Source: Amphibalanus amphitrite
Lineage: Eukaryota > Arthropoda > Thecostraca > Balanomorpha > Balanidae
NCBI RefSeq assembly: GCF_019059575.1
Contig: NW_024882303.1
Span: 248,001 to 312,000, forward strand
Direction of reading: 5' to 3'
Length of the DNA: 64,000 bases
Shown: positions 40,425-54,100 of the stretch, piece after piece
Layout of the letters: the number at the start of each line of letters is the position of its first letter
Numbering within the stretch: the stretch's first letter is position 1
The notes under the pieces: generated by a model
What the model saw: only the letters and a program-made list of their open reading frames with translations
Databases searched by the model: none
Told to the model about the DNA's origin: nothing
Position numbers and translations under genes: made by a program

Positions 40425-42422
40425 TCAGATGGGCTCTTGCGGCGGTGACGATGGTGCCTCTGTGCCGTAGACGGGCGGTCGGGACGCGCGGTTCACGGCA
40501 GACTTCTCCTCCGGTTCGTCTTTGAGGGTTTCGTAATGGGCGCTGGCCCTCCTGCTAACCGGTAGAGTACCCTGTTCAAACATCTCCTCAATCTCAGAGA
40601 GCGTCTTACCCTTGGTCTCTGGCACCAGCAGGAAACCGAGTACAGCGAACAGTGCACACGTGCTGGCGTACAAGAAACATAACCCGAAGAAGTTGAGCGC
40701 GTCGCGCAGCTGGAAGAAGGTCTTGCCGACGGCGAAGCTGGCGATCCACATGATCATGGACTGGAGTGGCGAGATGATGGTACGATAGCGGAGCGGGATC
40801 ATTTCGCCCATGATGACCATGCCGACCGGGCCGATGCCAATGTTGTAGACAAACAGCGCCACGGAGAAGCCGAGGATGGCCACCCAGTCGGTGGCGATGG
40901 GGTCACTCACGAGCAGAGCCGCGGAGCCGATGGCCACCCAGCAGATACCACAGGTCAGCATGGCGAGCAGAAACAGCGGCCGGCGGCCGGCGCGGTCCAT
41001 GAGGACAAACGCCAGTACGGAGCCGACCGAGCTGAGCGCCGTGCTCACCACGGAGGCCTGGAGAGGATCGGCGCTGCCGCCCACCGCCACAAACATGTCA
41101 TAGCTATAGAGGTGGATGGCAGGTGTGCCCGAGGTGGCCTTACATAGTGTGACGGTAACGCTGACGAGGAGTGGCAGGTAGAACGCGCGTCTGCGCAGCT
41201 CAGACACCGGCGGTAGGTCCGGGTTGTGCGCCGTGCTGCGCTCTTTGATGCGCGCCAGCTCGGTCTCGGCGCCGGCAGCGTCACCAGAGTAGAAGAGCAG
41301 CGAGCGCCGCGCCTCCTGGTCACGGCCGTGCGTGGCCAGCCAGTTGGGCGTCTCGGGCAGCGGCCACAGCAGCAGCGGGTACAGGCCGTAGAAGGCGGCG
41401 ATGAAGCCGCCGATCTGCTGCCAGCTGAGGGCTAATCCCAGGCTGTACACGGTGATGAGTCCGATGTTGATGCCGAACATGCCGGCGCCGACGAGTGCGC
41501 CGCGCAGCTCGGGCGCCACCGTCTCGCTAATGAAGATGTGCGGCATTGGCAGCACTGAGCCCATGCACACGCCGTTCACGAAGCGGCCGGCCAGCAGCAT
41601 GGCCACGCTGTTGGGGAACGTGATGAGCAGCGAGCCCAGACACATCACCGGAGAGACAAACATCAGCGAGCGGCGCCGACCGAGCGCCAGCATCGGGCCC
41701 TGCAGAGGGGTTCCGATGGCAATCCCCAGCAGGAAGATGCTGCCGATCCAGGAGGCGTCCTCGTCGCTGACGGCCAGCCCGGAGCCGGCCTGCCGGAGCT
41801 GCGGCAGCGCCGGCGTCGTGTACCCCTCCTGCAGGCCGTAGGCCAGCAGGAAGCCGTTGGCGGCCAGAGAGCCCAGCACCTGAGGACGGGGAGAGCCGAG
41901 ATCGGTGTTTGGAGAGGGGTGTGGTCGTAAGCCATGTGGAAAGATGATAATAAAGACGCAAAATAGTGCGAGGGACACAAGGAACTACGATCGAAACGTT
42001 CACGGACCAGGCTGTCGGCGTAGCAGAGGATCTCATGTCACCGACGCGTTGACAGGGCTTAATGGGAAAACGCTACAGGGCGATGTAATTCTCCTGCCAT
42101 TCAACCAGCATCGCACCATCAAACAGCGACTTCACATGTTCATTCGCCTTCATTACATAACATCTACTTGGAAATCGTAGTTACCTTACATTGGAGTGAC
42201 CGCTACAGCACCCAGCACGAACCGCAACAAGCAGGTCATACTGCGCACGGCTGAAGGCCCCGCCTCGACAGCTCCCAGTAGCTCCATCCCGATCCCATCT
42301 CGTACCTGACGTCCTTTTCCCATGTTGGCGATCGGGGTCGAGTCCGTGGCCGGCCGCGGCGCGATGCCGGCCGTCTGTGTGTCGCACAGGGTCCCCGGAC
42401 CACCTCTCCGTCCTCCCGGCAC
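40425..42422 (-). CDS. MFS sugar transporter, facilitated trehalose transporter Tret1-like
   Basis: Two minus-strand exons: 42422-42306 and 41879-40425, with donor CAG|GTACGA and acceptor CTCAG|GTGCTG, both phase 0, giving 523 residues. Joining reads GKGRQ|VLGSLAANG, the usual start of the first membrane helix in this family. Twelve hydrophobic segments are expected. Family marks are LGRRRSL after helix 2, PETPNWL after helix 6, DRAGRRPL in the second half and PETKGKTLSEIEEMF at the end. The helix 7 sugar-binding motif, usually QQxSG, reads CKATSG, so the substrate may differ from trehalose or glucose. It likely acts at the plasma membrane. The start Met is the one at 42420-42422; an inner Met near residue 34 is also possible. 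Confidence 0.9.
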
Positions 42423-43470
42423 CTGTGCGGCGCTTATTAGCCGCTGATGAGCCGGTCACCAGTTGGCCCTCGTCACGACTCCGCCGGTCGCCGGCCGCGT
42501 CATAGCAGCTGGAGACAATCACGGCGACCTTCCACCGGGACTGACGGTCTTTGGAAGAATGAGGCCGATAAAAAGTAGGCGGAAAGTTGTCAGTTGAAAG
42601 TTGGCGAAAAGTTGAAACTAGTTCGTAGTTGGCGGAAAGTTGGAAAGGTGGCCATGGAAAACTGGCGCGGTAGGTATTTTATAACGATAGCCCCCAGCAC
42701 TGGTAGGTAAGTAGGAAAAAGAGTCCGAGTAGAAAAGAAAAATAGAGTCACCGTTCGCGAGTAGGTATTGCACCTACGAGATCATATAGCTTGTTGCCAT
42801 AGTCGCGTTTAGCAACTGTCTGCAGTAACCACTCATGCTTACGTACCTAACTCGTATGGCCTTGATATAATGTCTATATACATACGTGGATGTGCTGGCT
42901 CTAAAAAAACTGCTTATAAAATTTGAATGACTCTGTCTGCGATTTTAAATATATATCTTATATATTGAAAATGACGAAGCCAATGCTCGTTAGAGAAAAC
43001 CATTCAAAGGAACAAATTCAGTTTACGAAATAAGAGCCAAGACCCTTCTCTAATAAATATTCAAAAGACGCTGCATCTTATTCATTTCAATTTGAAACTC
43101 TTTGCATCTAAAATGTCAAAACTTGAGAAGAAAGGATATTCGGGAGAGAATTGAAAACACGGAATGGTAACGATCACGGAACGGGCCATGCATCGTGTGC
43201 GGGCAGAACAAAACTGGCGACCGTGCCTAAACCACTAGACATCAGGTGTCAGAGTTTCCTGCCTTTAATTTTCACTTCCGTCATCCGACGCTAACTAGCT
43301 AGCGATAATGTGAATGGAATTGGCTGCGAATCGCTCTCGGCGCATTGAAAGGCCGGGCGGGCAGTTTCTGTGCGGCTGAGTTAGGCGGTACAGTCTACCT
43401 TAAGGCGCTTGTCACCAGTGCCATCTAGCGGCGGAGCTGTGAACCAACTGCGCCGGCCATTCGCAGGGTA
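42423..43470. other. No gene recognised between MFS gene and MITE
   Basis: The region upstream of the MFS gene includes a run of GTTGGCGGAAAGTTG-like short repeats (about 42580-42660). No confident promoter element was found. Confidence 0.4.
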
Positions 43471-44169
43471 AGGAGAGTGGGGCACATTCGTGCAAAAAAT
43501 GGATAAATCCATATATCTGTTTTTTGGTTGGTGCAATGTAATGCATTGCACAACAAATTAGAAAGAATGGGCTGGCCAACAATAATGTGCCAACTGCCGG
43601 TCATCAGCCCGCCTCCGTGACCTCGTCAAGGTCGCGTGAATTAGGTACTTGTCATGACGTCGTAAGCAGCCGAGACTGAGTCAGGCGAGCGTCATAAATG
43701 AAACCTGCTACAGACAGTCATAGGTCGCAAAAAAAAAACGAAAAAATGCAGGAAGGTGCCCCTGGGCAGTGCGTACACGAACCTGCCCCACAATATTTTT
43801 TTGTAATGTAGTTATTTCAAAATTACTTGTTGAAAAATGACACCTACTTTAACAAACAAGTTTGCAACAGTTCCGTGAATAGAGTGAGGCTCTTCGCCGT
43901 GAATTTTGAAAAGCTGCACCGCATTTCCTAGTCAGGATCACGAAAATGGATGCCATGAAAAAGTTTGAAAAACGCACGAATAATACAAATTTGCGATTTT
44001 ATCAAGCATGATAGCAGGTACAGTGTTGTCTTCTACGGTGAACGGGGGAGGGGGCGACGGCAATGATTGACATATTTTTATAATTTACCTTTAGCTTGGA
44101 CAGCCACTCGGGTTCCCATAAACTGCCGGAAAGGAATGTGTCCCATGCACGAATATGCCCGCTCTCCCC
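43471..44169. mobile_element. TA-flanked MITE, GGGGAGAGTGGGGCAC family, copy 2
   Basis: The left end is AGGAGAGTGGGGCACATTCG; the right end is the degraded complement (CGAATATGCCCGCTCTCCCC). TA is kept on the left (43469-43470) and mutated on the right. The body aligns with 29778-30723 but lacks a block of about 200-250 bases present there. Confidence 0.82.
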
Positions 44170-45143
44170 TTTATAGTTATATACAACATCGGCCATTCGG
44201 GCGCACGGAATGCTCACATTAAATGGTGCATTGTTGAGTGGTGACGTCCATGTTCTACGCTGTTTTGCGTCGATACAAACGGAGACGGCAGCCATACGTT
44301 TATAACAGATTGTAACAGAACCTAACTGTTCTAACAGAACAGATTACAACAGAAAATAACAGAACGTGGTCCTGCTTTTTTGAGAGTTAAACCTAATAGC
44401 GAGAAAAAAACGGTTAATACATACTTACACTGCAGAATCGCATCCATTAAAGACCAAGACGGTGTTTTCTGTCCACTGTGCTGACTTCAATGCACACACT
44501 TCCCTTACTCTGCCTCCTTCATTTTTTTATGGCATACTGGGTTGTTTGGGCGATGTGTTCTGTGTCCGACTTGTCTTGAGAAGAGAAAGCCATTACTGGA
44601 AACTACTTAAAAGGAAATTGCTTCCTCCAAAAATCGACGCTTTGCTTGACAACTGACGTTCCTGAGAAAGTGTTCGCTGGTGACGTTATTCACGCAAGCG
44701 CGGCATTGATCGTCCAAATAAACCCACTTAAAGCTACTCAGGCCGAATGCCAAAGGTTGCCACGCCATTGAATGCCTTATGTTATTGCCGCAAACCCTGC
44801 AAGGTCCGCGGCTCGTTTTCTGGACAAATGCCGGCAGTGACTAGCGGCGGTGGGACGGATGGCAATGGTGCACGCTCGGCGCCGTGTACCGTGTCACCGG
44901 GGTAACGGCGGGCCGCGCGCCCCGCGCCGCCCGCCCGCGCGGGGGTCGATCGCACCCCTCACAGATGTGGCGCCGGGGTCGAGTCGGCTGGACCACAGCT
45001 CCGCGCGTCTGCAGCGGGCCCGCGCAGAGACTACAGCTCCCGCGCGAGCTCTGAGAGACCCGAGGAGAGGTCAGGGCCAGAGGAGGGTGCTCGGCAGGGC
45101 GCCGACTGCCGGAGCCGGGACCCGCTGAGCCGACAGCAACACA
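44170..45143. other. Upstream region of the lectin-like gene
   Basis: AT-rich DNA turns strongly GC-rich and CpG-rich at about 44810-45130, just before the start codon. This is the likely promoter/5' UTR region by composition only. AACAGA repeats lie at about 44303-44365. The open frame at 44850-45128 is compositional. Confidence 0.4.
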
Positions 45144-48100
45144 ATGGCACGACTGGAAATTTTAGCTTCAGCGGGTAAGTAGCGACGTAAGGTAAGCGTT
45201 AAGTAAAAATTCGATAAAATTGTGCTTGCCATATATAATACCTGATAAATTTTCCTCGTTCCATCAAAAAAATGATCCTCGCCCTTATTACGCTTACTTT
45301 GGTGCGGGAAGGTGGGCGACGACGACTCAGTGGGGCAAGATCGACCACCAGCCTTTCCGGCTGAACCGCTGCTGTAATCCGCTGCTTTATACCCTAAATG
45401 CCTTTATTTTGCTTCGCGCTAATGGACGCATCAATTTTGAGATATGTAGAAAAATGTCTTTCGTCAAACTAGTCTAATGTAAAAGGCCTAAGGATGATTT
45501 GATTTATGCGCCTTTCTTGCATGATAAATTTTTACTCCACTTTACTGTGAAGAATGATGTTACATTCACACTCTCGGACAGGCATGGGTTTCACAATGCT
45601 GGGCTATTTAACCCTCGCCCGTATTGGTGTTTTTCCAACCGTGAACATATAAGGGGTTGGACCCCACTGCCGTTTCGCCCCTGATCGAGCTAGAGCTTCG
45701 CGGAAAAACGAGCAAGTTGCCCGTAACGAGAGGAAGTAACGACCCAAAAGTCGGGAAAATCGGGACCTGTTAGAACGTCGTAAAGTGTGGCTGCTATAAG
45801 TTTTTTTCGGGGTGCTGAATGCTGATCACGAATATCATATAAGTTTTGATCACAGATGATGTCTTCATGCATTTAGGCCAGGTTAGGTCAGGTCAGGTCA
45901 AGTCAACCAGCAGGGGTCCTGCCGGGTATTCGTAGTAGGTGTAAACCGCCTCTGACAGCTTCGTAATATGTTACGAAGGCACCAAAACCACTTCGTAAAT
46001 GTTCATATGCATAGGCGGCGGAACAGGGAAGGCACCGGGGCACCGTGCCCCCTTTGATTTTGACATTTTAACATTAGCCCTATTGGGCGTTACATGGAAA
46101 GAATGGGACCAAAAGTCGGCAGTGCCCCCCCCCCCCTTAGCCCACGAGCCGTTGGGGGCATAAAGTTGCCCCCCCCCCTTTACGTTTCGTGGAATATCTC
46201 CGAAACCTGATGAGCTACAAACGTGGAACTCGGCATAGCTTCAAATGAATACCTAGGCAACGTTTGAGGAAACTTAAGTGGTTGTAGCACTTAAGATGAC
46301 GTCACAGTGACGTAATATTTTTTTTATTTTTCTATACCGTTTATATATACCGTTACGGTATGAACCGTTTCTGATGTCGCTGAGCATGAAACCCAACTGT
46401 TAATAAACTAGACAGCACCTCTTGTCATCCTAAAACATCTAAGTACAGTTCCAACTAGTTTCTGACCAACAATCGGTCCTTTAAATTCGATCTCATATAT
46501 CGGATATATCGTGCGGAAACTGAGAGACGCAAATCTATAATTTGACTTCTGACGTCACTGTGACGTCATTTCAAATGCGATTGACACCCAATTTAGACAC
46601 AACCTCGGCTAGGTATTCAGGAAGATGTGTGCAAAGTTGCGCTTCTCTATCTCTTGGTCAGGTCAGGTCAAATTAGGTCAAATTTCAAAGTTGATATTTT
46701 TGCATAAAATGGGTATCGATTCGATGCACCTCGTCACGGGGAGTCTAATGGTGGTCTTTGTTTTGCCCAACGAAGTCTCGAATTGCCAAAAAAATGAGCT
46801 CGAAAATTTGACGTTTTCATTTTTGAACAGTTTTTTCGCTATAACTTGGTCAAAAAACGAGGTATCGATCTGAAATTTGGTATGTATATAGAAGACGGTA
46901 GGTACTATCACACATATTCCGTTTTTTCGAAACTCAAAAAAACTTTTTGGATTTTTTGGCTAATTCATAAAAAATACTTTTTTATTTGGGGGGTCAAAAC
47001 TCAAACATTTAAAAATCCGAGATAGCAGTTTTGTAGCCCTGTCAATTCTACACCTTTTATGTCCTGATTATTTTTCTGTATCTTCAAAGCTGTAGGCCTG
47101 ACAGGTCTTCTCGCAAAGGTCTTTTTCGGTCGAAAATGACAGAACATGACGTCATTTGTGGCCATCCTGTCATAGCCTCTGGATTTTTTTTTTGTCACAA
47201 TGTGTAAAATTGATGCCCGGAGGGGTCCTGAAAGTTTGGTGGCGATATCTCCAGCCGTTTAGGAGATATTGACGCCCCTCCCCCCTACGTTAGCAGTTGG
47301 AAAAGTTAGCAGCTTACACAATGCACAGTGCACGAGCAGTGGCGGCAACTATGGAAGATCGCGGCGATCCCCTAGGGACTTGGTGATAAGGGTAATTGCA
47401 CAGCGGCCTTCGGCCATAGCGGTGTTTGATGCCGTGGGTTATATGTACCTAGTTCATTACTTTGCAAGTCAACTATTATATTGGTTATATTCAGTGGTGG
47501 GGTGGCACGGTTTTATGAAGGCTTTTGTTGTCTAGAAGGGCATTTTTACTTCGACTCAGACCCATGTTTTGATTCAATGACTGAGTTCCGTCTACCAGCC
47601 GGCAGTTCGACCCGGAACGTTGCTTGAAGCCTGGATCGCTGGCACTTTATGTTCACAGCAGAGCGATGTTGGCCGGAAGTCAGGACAGTGACCTGCATCT
47701 CACTCTAAATATGTCGGACCCAGTATATGTACAGCCCTCAGCAGACTGCGTGGTAGGTATTCTTTTTACGACAAAACTGGTAATAACTCAAAAGCTTTGT
47801 TATCTGTCGGTCGGAACTGACTGCAAATATGATGCGCCTGCTCCACTCCTTCGATTGGGTCTATCACTAAACAAAGTATACGCCTTGTGTGGCAACAAAT
47901 TGCAAAAGTTTGTTTTGGGGGCAAATATAAACTTTTCGGTTTTGTTGCCAAACTGGATGGAAAATGAATACGATGATAATGGCAATCTAGGGTGCGGACT
48001 GCGGAGCCTCGCGCGTCTTGCTGTTACGATTTGTGAGTGACCGATAGCATAGTATTCGCGTTATTCTCGGTTTTGTCCAAAAAAGAATACCTACCACGCA

Positions 48101-51100
48101 GTTTGCAGAGGGCTGTACCTTGCTCAGATCGCCAGCCAGTAACCTGTAACCCTGTATGTACTTACATTGTCGGCAGCAGTGCTGGCGTTGGTCAGAGTCC
48201 GAACCAGTGCAGTGACCTGAATCTGACCCTGTACATATGTCAGTCCTATGCATAATGCACATAGGTTACTTTGTTCAGGTCATAGGCGCGGGAACCGGGG
48301 GCAGGAGGCAGCTTGCCCCCCCCCCCCCTGCCGTGCGGGCGGTGCCCCCCACAACTTTGAGACGGAATACCGCACTTTTACGCAAATGTTTTCTTTTTTG
48401 TTGAAAAGGCTAAGGGATGAAAAATAAGTGGCCTAAAACCGGTGAGAAAACTATATTTGGGGGTACCTCATGTTGATCTCTAGTATGGAATGCCCCCCCC
48501 CCCCTAGTCTGAAAGTACTTCCCGCGCCCCTGGTTCAGATCGCCAGCCATTGACATGTAACCCTGTATGTCGGCAGCAGTGCTGGCGCTGGCCAGCTGCG
48601 TCACTGGGACTGTATTTCACGCGATGGACGCCTGTCCCGGCATAATTCTCTGCGACCAGCTAGACGAGAACTTCAACATATCCGGAGTATACGTCACCGA
48701 CACACTGCAGGAGGTAAGGTGGTGTTCACATTGCTGGGGGCCAAGTACACTGCTGAGGGGAGGGGCACATAAAGGAGACAGGCACCCAATGCTGCTCAAA
48801 TTGTCAGTGTGTAACTTACTAACTGCTGCAGCCGAGTGCTGTTTTGAGGTTTGAACTTAACCATTAACCGTGTCAGTCAGCCGACGTGGCTCATGGTTTT
48901 CATGGCGTTTTGTGCAACTCTCAAGGTTTCACAGCCCGAGTGTTAAGTTTGTTTTTGCACATTATCAATTGACACATGGATACCTACTTGTTAAACGGAT
49001 GTAATATGCATGAGGGACGGTGAACCGAGGAGCATTATATACCTTGATTACCTATTGTCACACAGGGCACTGTTTGACAGTTGTACTGTCACGGGAGCCC
49101 TGTTTAACAGATGTACTGTCACGCAGAGCGGAGCCCTGTTGGCAGATGTACTGTCACACGAACCATTGACTGACAGATGTACTGTCACACGGAGCCCTGT
49201 TTGACAGATGTACTGTCACATGGAGTCGGGCCGGTGGACCGAGTAGTTTTATACTGTCACTGTTTGACAGATGTACTGTCACATGGAGTCGGGCCGGTGG
49301 ACCGAGGTGCTGCGCCGCGGTCAGGACGCCGCCCACGCCCCTCTGCCGGCGGCCGACCACCAGTCGTTTGCCGACCCAGAGATTATGGTCACCGGCTTCG
49401 GAGAACCGGGCACCGGGGAGTTCTACATCGGTGAGCCGCTCTCCTCGGCCAGAAATTCGGCCGAAACAGAGCTAATATATTAAGACGCCCACAAATAGGC
49501 GTATACCTATATAAACAAAGGCACGAAATTGTTTTAAATATGGAGTTACTGTACCATGGGACATGATGTTGACATATTGGGCACGAAAAAAAAAACACAA
49601 ATATACATCAGGACACAAAATTGTCTTAATATACCAAAAAGTCGTAGTCCAACAAACGACGAACAGGCAACACAGGAGCTTACAAACGTTCAAACAATTC
49701 GCACGCATGCATTATACACAGATTTGTTTAGGCGATCCTTCCGTCTATCGGACGCAGAAATATGTTCAGGCGGCCCTTTATTTGTTTAAAGCCAATGAAT
49801 TTCTTGCACGGATAATACGAAATATGAGAAATATTAAATAAGAGCTCAATGTCGCAAGCGGTTGGCGGTTGGCTCCCCGCTTCGATACATCAGCATCGGT
49901 ACCTACACCTTCGTGAGTCTTCCATGTTCACTACCATCCAAGTTCGTCTGCTTTAATAGCGTGCGCATTTCCGCAGGGAACGATAATCTAACCCAGAAGG
50001 TGGCCGTGCCGCTCCGTCTGAAGGTGGAGCTGCTCGGTCAGGACGATGTCCGATACTTCAGCGTGTTCGACGGCTTCTCGGCCACCGGCAACCCACTGCA
50101 GCTGAATCTGGGGTCGCTGCAGTACCGGATGGGAACTGCCGGTAGGTTGGCTTGGAAACTACAGCCTACCCGGCAATTCGGGAGACGATTCGGGGAAAGA
50201 TGAGGTGACTTGGTTGAGACCTTGTAAAGACGACACGTTGCTTGGCATGTAAATACTCGAATACCAGCCTCTCTCAGCCCGCAGTGACCAGAGGACAGTT
50301 TTGCCAAAAGACAAATCGCTGGCTGAGGTATTTTACACGCCGGCGATTGTTTTTTTTTTGTCGTATGGCTGTTGAAAATCGTGGACGACTGACCAAAAGA
50401 TGTGTGCATTACGCGATGCGATTTTCTCTTGATAAGACTGGTTTTAAGTAGACTGAACGAGACATGTCGATGTCGATGTTGACATGTCGATGTTCAAAAA
50501 CACACTGTATGTTTCAGGTGACGGTGGCCTGGCCGCCCTAGACGGAGCCGTGTACAATGGTGCCTGCGCACCAACAGCGTGGTTTGGACTGACTGAGCCC
50601 TGCGACCTTACCGCCTCTCCGGTAATCAGTGCCGAGAGACACCAGCTCCGAAAAAAAGAAATCCCGCCCAATACCGTGGAACAGGAAGCAGCTTTAGAAA
50701 GAATCCTTCACTAGAGTTCATCGAAAAATGTATCGAAATGATCGACCACTAGAACCCGCGATTCACTCAATTTGCCAAATTGACTCAAATTCACTCACTC
50801 AAATTCAATGTTTGTTTATTCGGGACATGACATGAGGACGCACCGACTGCAAAGATTACTTAACGTACTGAATTTCTCCTGTATCTAATCTCCCGAATGG
50901 CGTTTTCACCGGTCGATTCTCGCCTTTGACCGTCAGGGCCCGGCCCTCACGATGCCCCTGATCGCGGAAAACCAGCGGGACGGACGCACACCGTGGCCTA
51001 CGCTGCCTGTCGAGCTGAAGGCCGTCTCGATGCAGCTGCATACCCAACCTCCTACCGGTTAGTAGCGGGCGGTATCTTCGAAATCGCTCCACGGTCATTT

Positions 51101-54100
51101 GTGTGCGTGTGTGGACACGGGCCCTTTTTCTGCCGCCAAAAATGATCAGCGGGGCAGTGGCGGCGGATTCGATTTTGGCGTGGGGGGGGGGCAAGATCCC
51201 AGTCGAGATGATGTCATAGGCGGATCCAGAAAGGCGTTTTCGACGCTGTAAGGGACATACCCCCCCCAAAAAAAAGTGTCCAAAATCCAAAAATCCTCGG
51301 ATTTCGATTCCTTACGGACTTACTGCTGAACAGCATAAAGCAAAAAAAAATCCTGATAAAAGTGTTATTATTAGGAAACATAAGGTACGTTTTGTCTATT
51401 TCGGGCGATGCAGGGGCCAGGGGGAGGGGGAGTAAATATTTGCTTTAAATGCCCGCTCCCTGGATCCGCCAGTGGACGATGTAACGCTTTTCGTATTGCT
51501 GTATTAGAAAAAAGCTCCAATGGGAAAAATTGTGCCATAACCCGATCGCATATCAGATGTTGAAGAACGGTGCCAAACCTTTTGAAGTAGGCGCGCGCTA
51601 TTCTTTGCAATGAGGTAACTCGTTACCATTTCCTCTGTTCATTTTACGTTCGATTTCCGTTTCACCTTCCTTTAAAAAGTATTTCTGAGACAGATATCAA
51701 CTGAAGCTAGCTCACAGCGGGAGGAGACCGCTCAAACATTCAAAGACAGTCGGTCGCATCTAAACATATTGGGACAGCGATCCGCCAGAAACCCTCCCCA
51801 AGGCAGTAGTTCGCCAAATAAGCTCACCGAGACGGGCTGTCTCGATGGGTTTAAACAGTAAACCTAAAGCAAGGCTGAATTAGCTAAGGCCCAAACGCTC
51901 GTCAAGCTGGGAACGGAGGGTGAGGGAGCGCGGCGGCGGGCTGAGGTGAAGGAACGGTGGACTGGAACGGGAATCCAGAAGCTCTGGGTGGGGCGTTTCT
52001 TTATTAGGGCTTTAGGGTGTGCTGACTGCGGTAAGGTCCAAATTATCATACCAAATTTTGCTACCATATCTACCGGTTCAGGCACTCGAGAATCATTGGC
52101 CAGTGATATCTGCAAAGACGAAGCATTTCCAACCCATCTTCAGCCTGGTGTCAGGGCGCCTCAGGTGGCTTTAATTACAGTTGCACATACCAAACGACCT
52201 CAGTGCAGCCAGTCTGTGGCCGAAACCATTCGGAACAGACTTCAACGAAAAGTGAGACAAGGTTAGTGCTATCGTTAAGTGCCATTATAGACTTGGGCCC
52301 CGTTGGCTTGACCCACTGGAAGGTGGTAGTTATCGGACGCTGCGGGGCATAGGTACTCATTTTTCCAAAATGCCTTAGATTTTGCTTTCGTGTTCATAGG
52401 CGGCGGAACGGGGAGGGCACCGGGGCACCGTGCCCCCCTTTGATTTTGGCATTTTAACGTTAGCCCTATGGGCGTTGCATGGAAAGAATGGGACCAAAAG
52501 TCGGCAGTGCCCCCCCCCTTAATTGAAGGTATTCCGCCGCTACTGTTCGTGTTTGATGCTCTTTATTCTATAGCCAGCCTTTAGACAGGAGGGGGGGGGG
52601 GGAGGGGCACTAATGATCAGTGCCCTAACCCTCAAAGGTTTTCATCATTAATTTTTACTTTTTTAATAGTGAAAACTGAAATAAAGCGGATACTGAACTG
52701 TGAACATCCAGTTTTAACACTGGCCCCACACAAGCCTCCGAATGCCCAAAGCAGATCTATGATGACTGGCCTTTGGGTGCCATACCATACGGTGCATTGG
52801 TCAATGTGGTCAATGCGTACGACCGTGGCTTATTATGAGCGCTCATCAGTCCTAACTACCCGCAAGCGAATGGCTAGCCCTTCCGTCTCCGCTCGCTTGC
52901 GATTTGGCATTTATGTAGGTACAAAATAGCGGCAAACGACCACTGAGGCACTGGAGGTATGAGTTGCGTCTCTTGCACACTTTAAATATCTCTAAATCGA
53001 ATCTAAAAAGACAAAAAATGATATAAAGCGGAAATGTTAGCATTTACGCATGCCTATTCAAAAGGCACCGTTGGACTAACTGTAGGAGCGCATAGCTGCA
53101 ATATCAGGTTATGGAAATTTTCCCCATGTTCAGGGCACAAATTATGGAGGGGCAAGAATATACGTTTGCCCCTCCTCTAAAAGTTTCTTAGGGGACGATG
53201 CCTCCTCTGCCACCCCGTATCTGTCGCCCCTGTAAGCGGTCACTGAAGGCCTGGGTTGCCGCTGGGTCACGTTGACGCTTATAATGCCTCCAAAACTAGG
53301 TTGAAGAGAGGAAAACTTCAATTGAACGCGAACGCTTGCCATTTAAGAAAGGCAACGTATGAAAGTATATGGGCATCTGGTTACATCTTCAGACGATCGA
53401 AAAGAATAATCAGGTACCTATATGGTTTCTTGTCTAAGCTTTGTCACAAATTATGGGGGGGGGCAAAAAGATACTTTTGCCCCCCCCCCACGATTTTGCC
53501 AGGGGGGCAGCTGCCCCCCCCCCCTGCCCCCCCCCCGAATCCGCCGCCCCTGCAGCGGGGTGTACATACTTATGATTGTCTCTCATCTCCCAGCCATCGT
53601 GATTAACGGTGTGCCCATGGTGATCAACACTGCCAACACTGTACCTCACTGTGCCTCTGTATTTTATCTACAGTTTCCTCTACTTTTTTTGTAATACGCT
53701 AACGTTTAGTCTCAGTCATTCGCCATCCTCATAGCCCATCCTAAATAATCTGCGTGCTGCGCAGCTTCTGTTGGCATTTACCGACTTAAAAGTAAATCAT
53801 TTCATCATGCTGGGAGCCGTGTCTAATGTCTAGCTGGCCCAATGTCCATTCACGTCTATTTTGTCCTTTTACAGACGCCTGTCTGGGCCTGGATCAGCAC
53901 TTTGCCTTCCACGGAGACGTTCTCACCACCATTGAGGACACGGTGCCCAGCTCCGTTAGACCCGGGCAATCTTTCACTGTCTCATGCAAAAACACGTCTT
54001 GGGTGAGTACTAATTATATATGACTTATGTGTTACCGTAATGTACCTGTATTTGAATCAGGATGTTCCTGGTTTAAGAAAAAAGGTTTCCCAGACTTAAA

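Noticed and set aside
42190-42522. Alternative first exon of the MFS gene ending at the donor at 42190/42189
   Set aside because: It is also phase 0, but the CAG|GTACGA donor at 42306 gives GKGRQ|VLGSLAAN, which fits the transporter family much better.
49060-49270. Regular spaced repeats that could suggest a CRISPR-like array
   Set aside because: Units are contiguous minisatellite copies without unique spacers, and they contain the splice acceptor of a eukaryotic exon.
51946-52266. 106-codon plus-strand open frame in lectin intron 6
   Set aside because: It has no recognisable domain, lies inside an intron of the same strand, and shows no splice borders in phase with the lectin gene.
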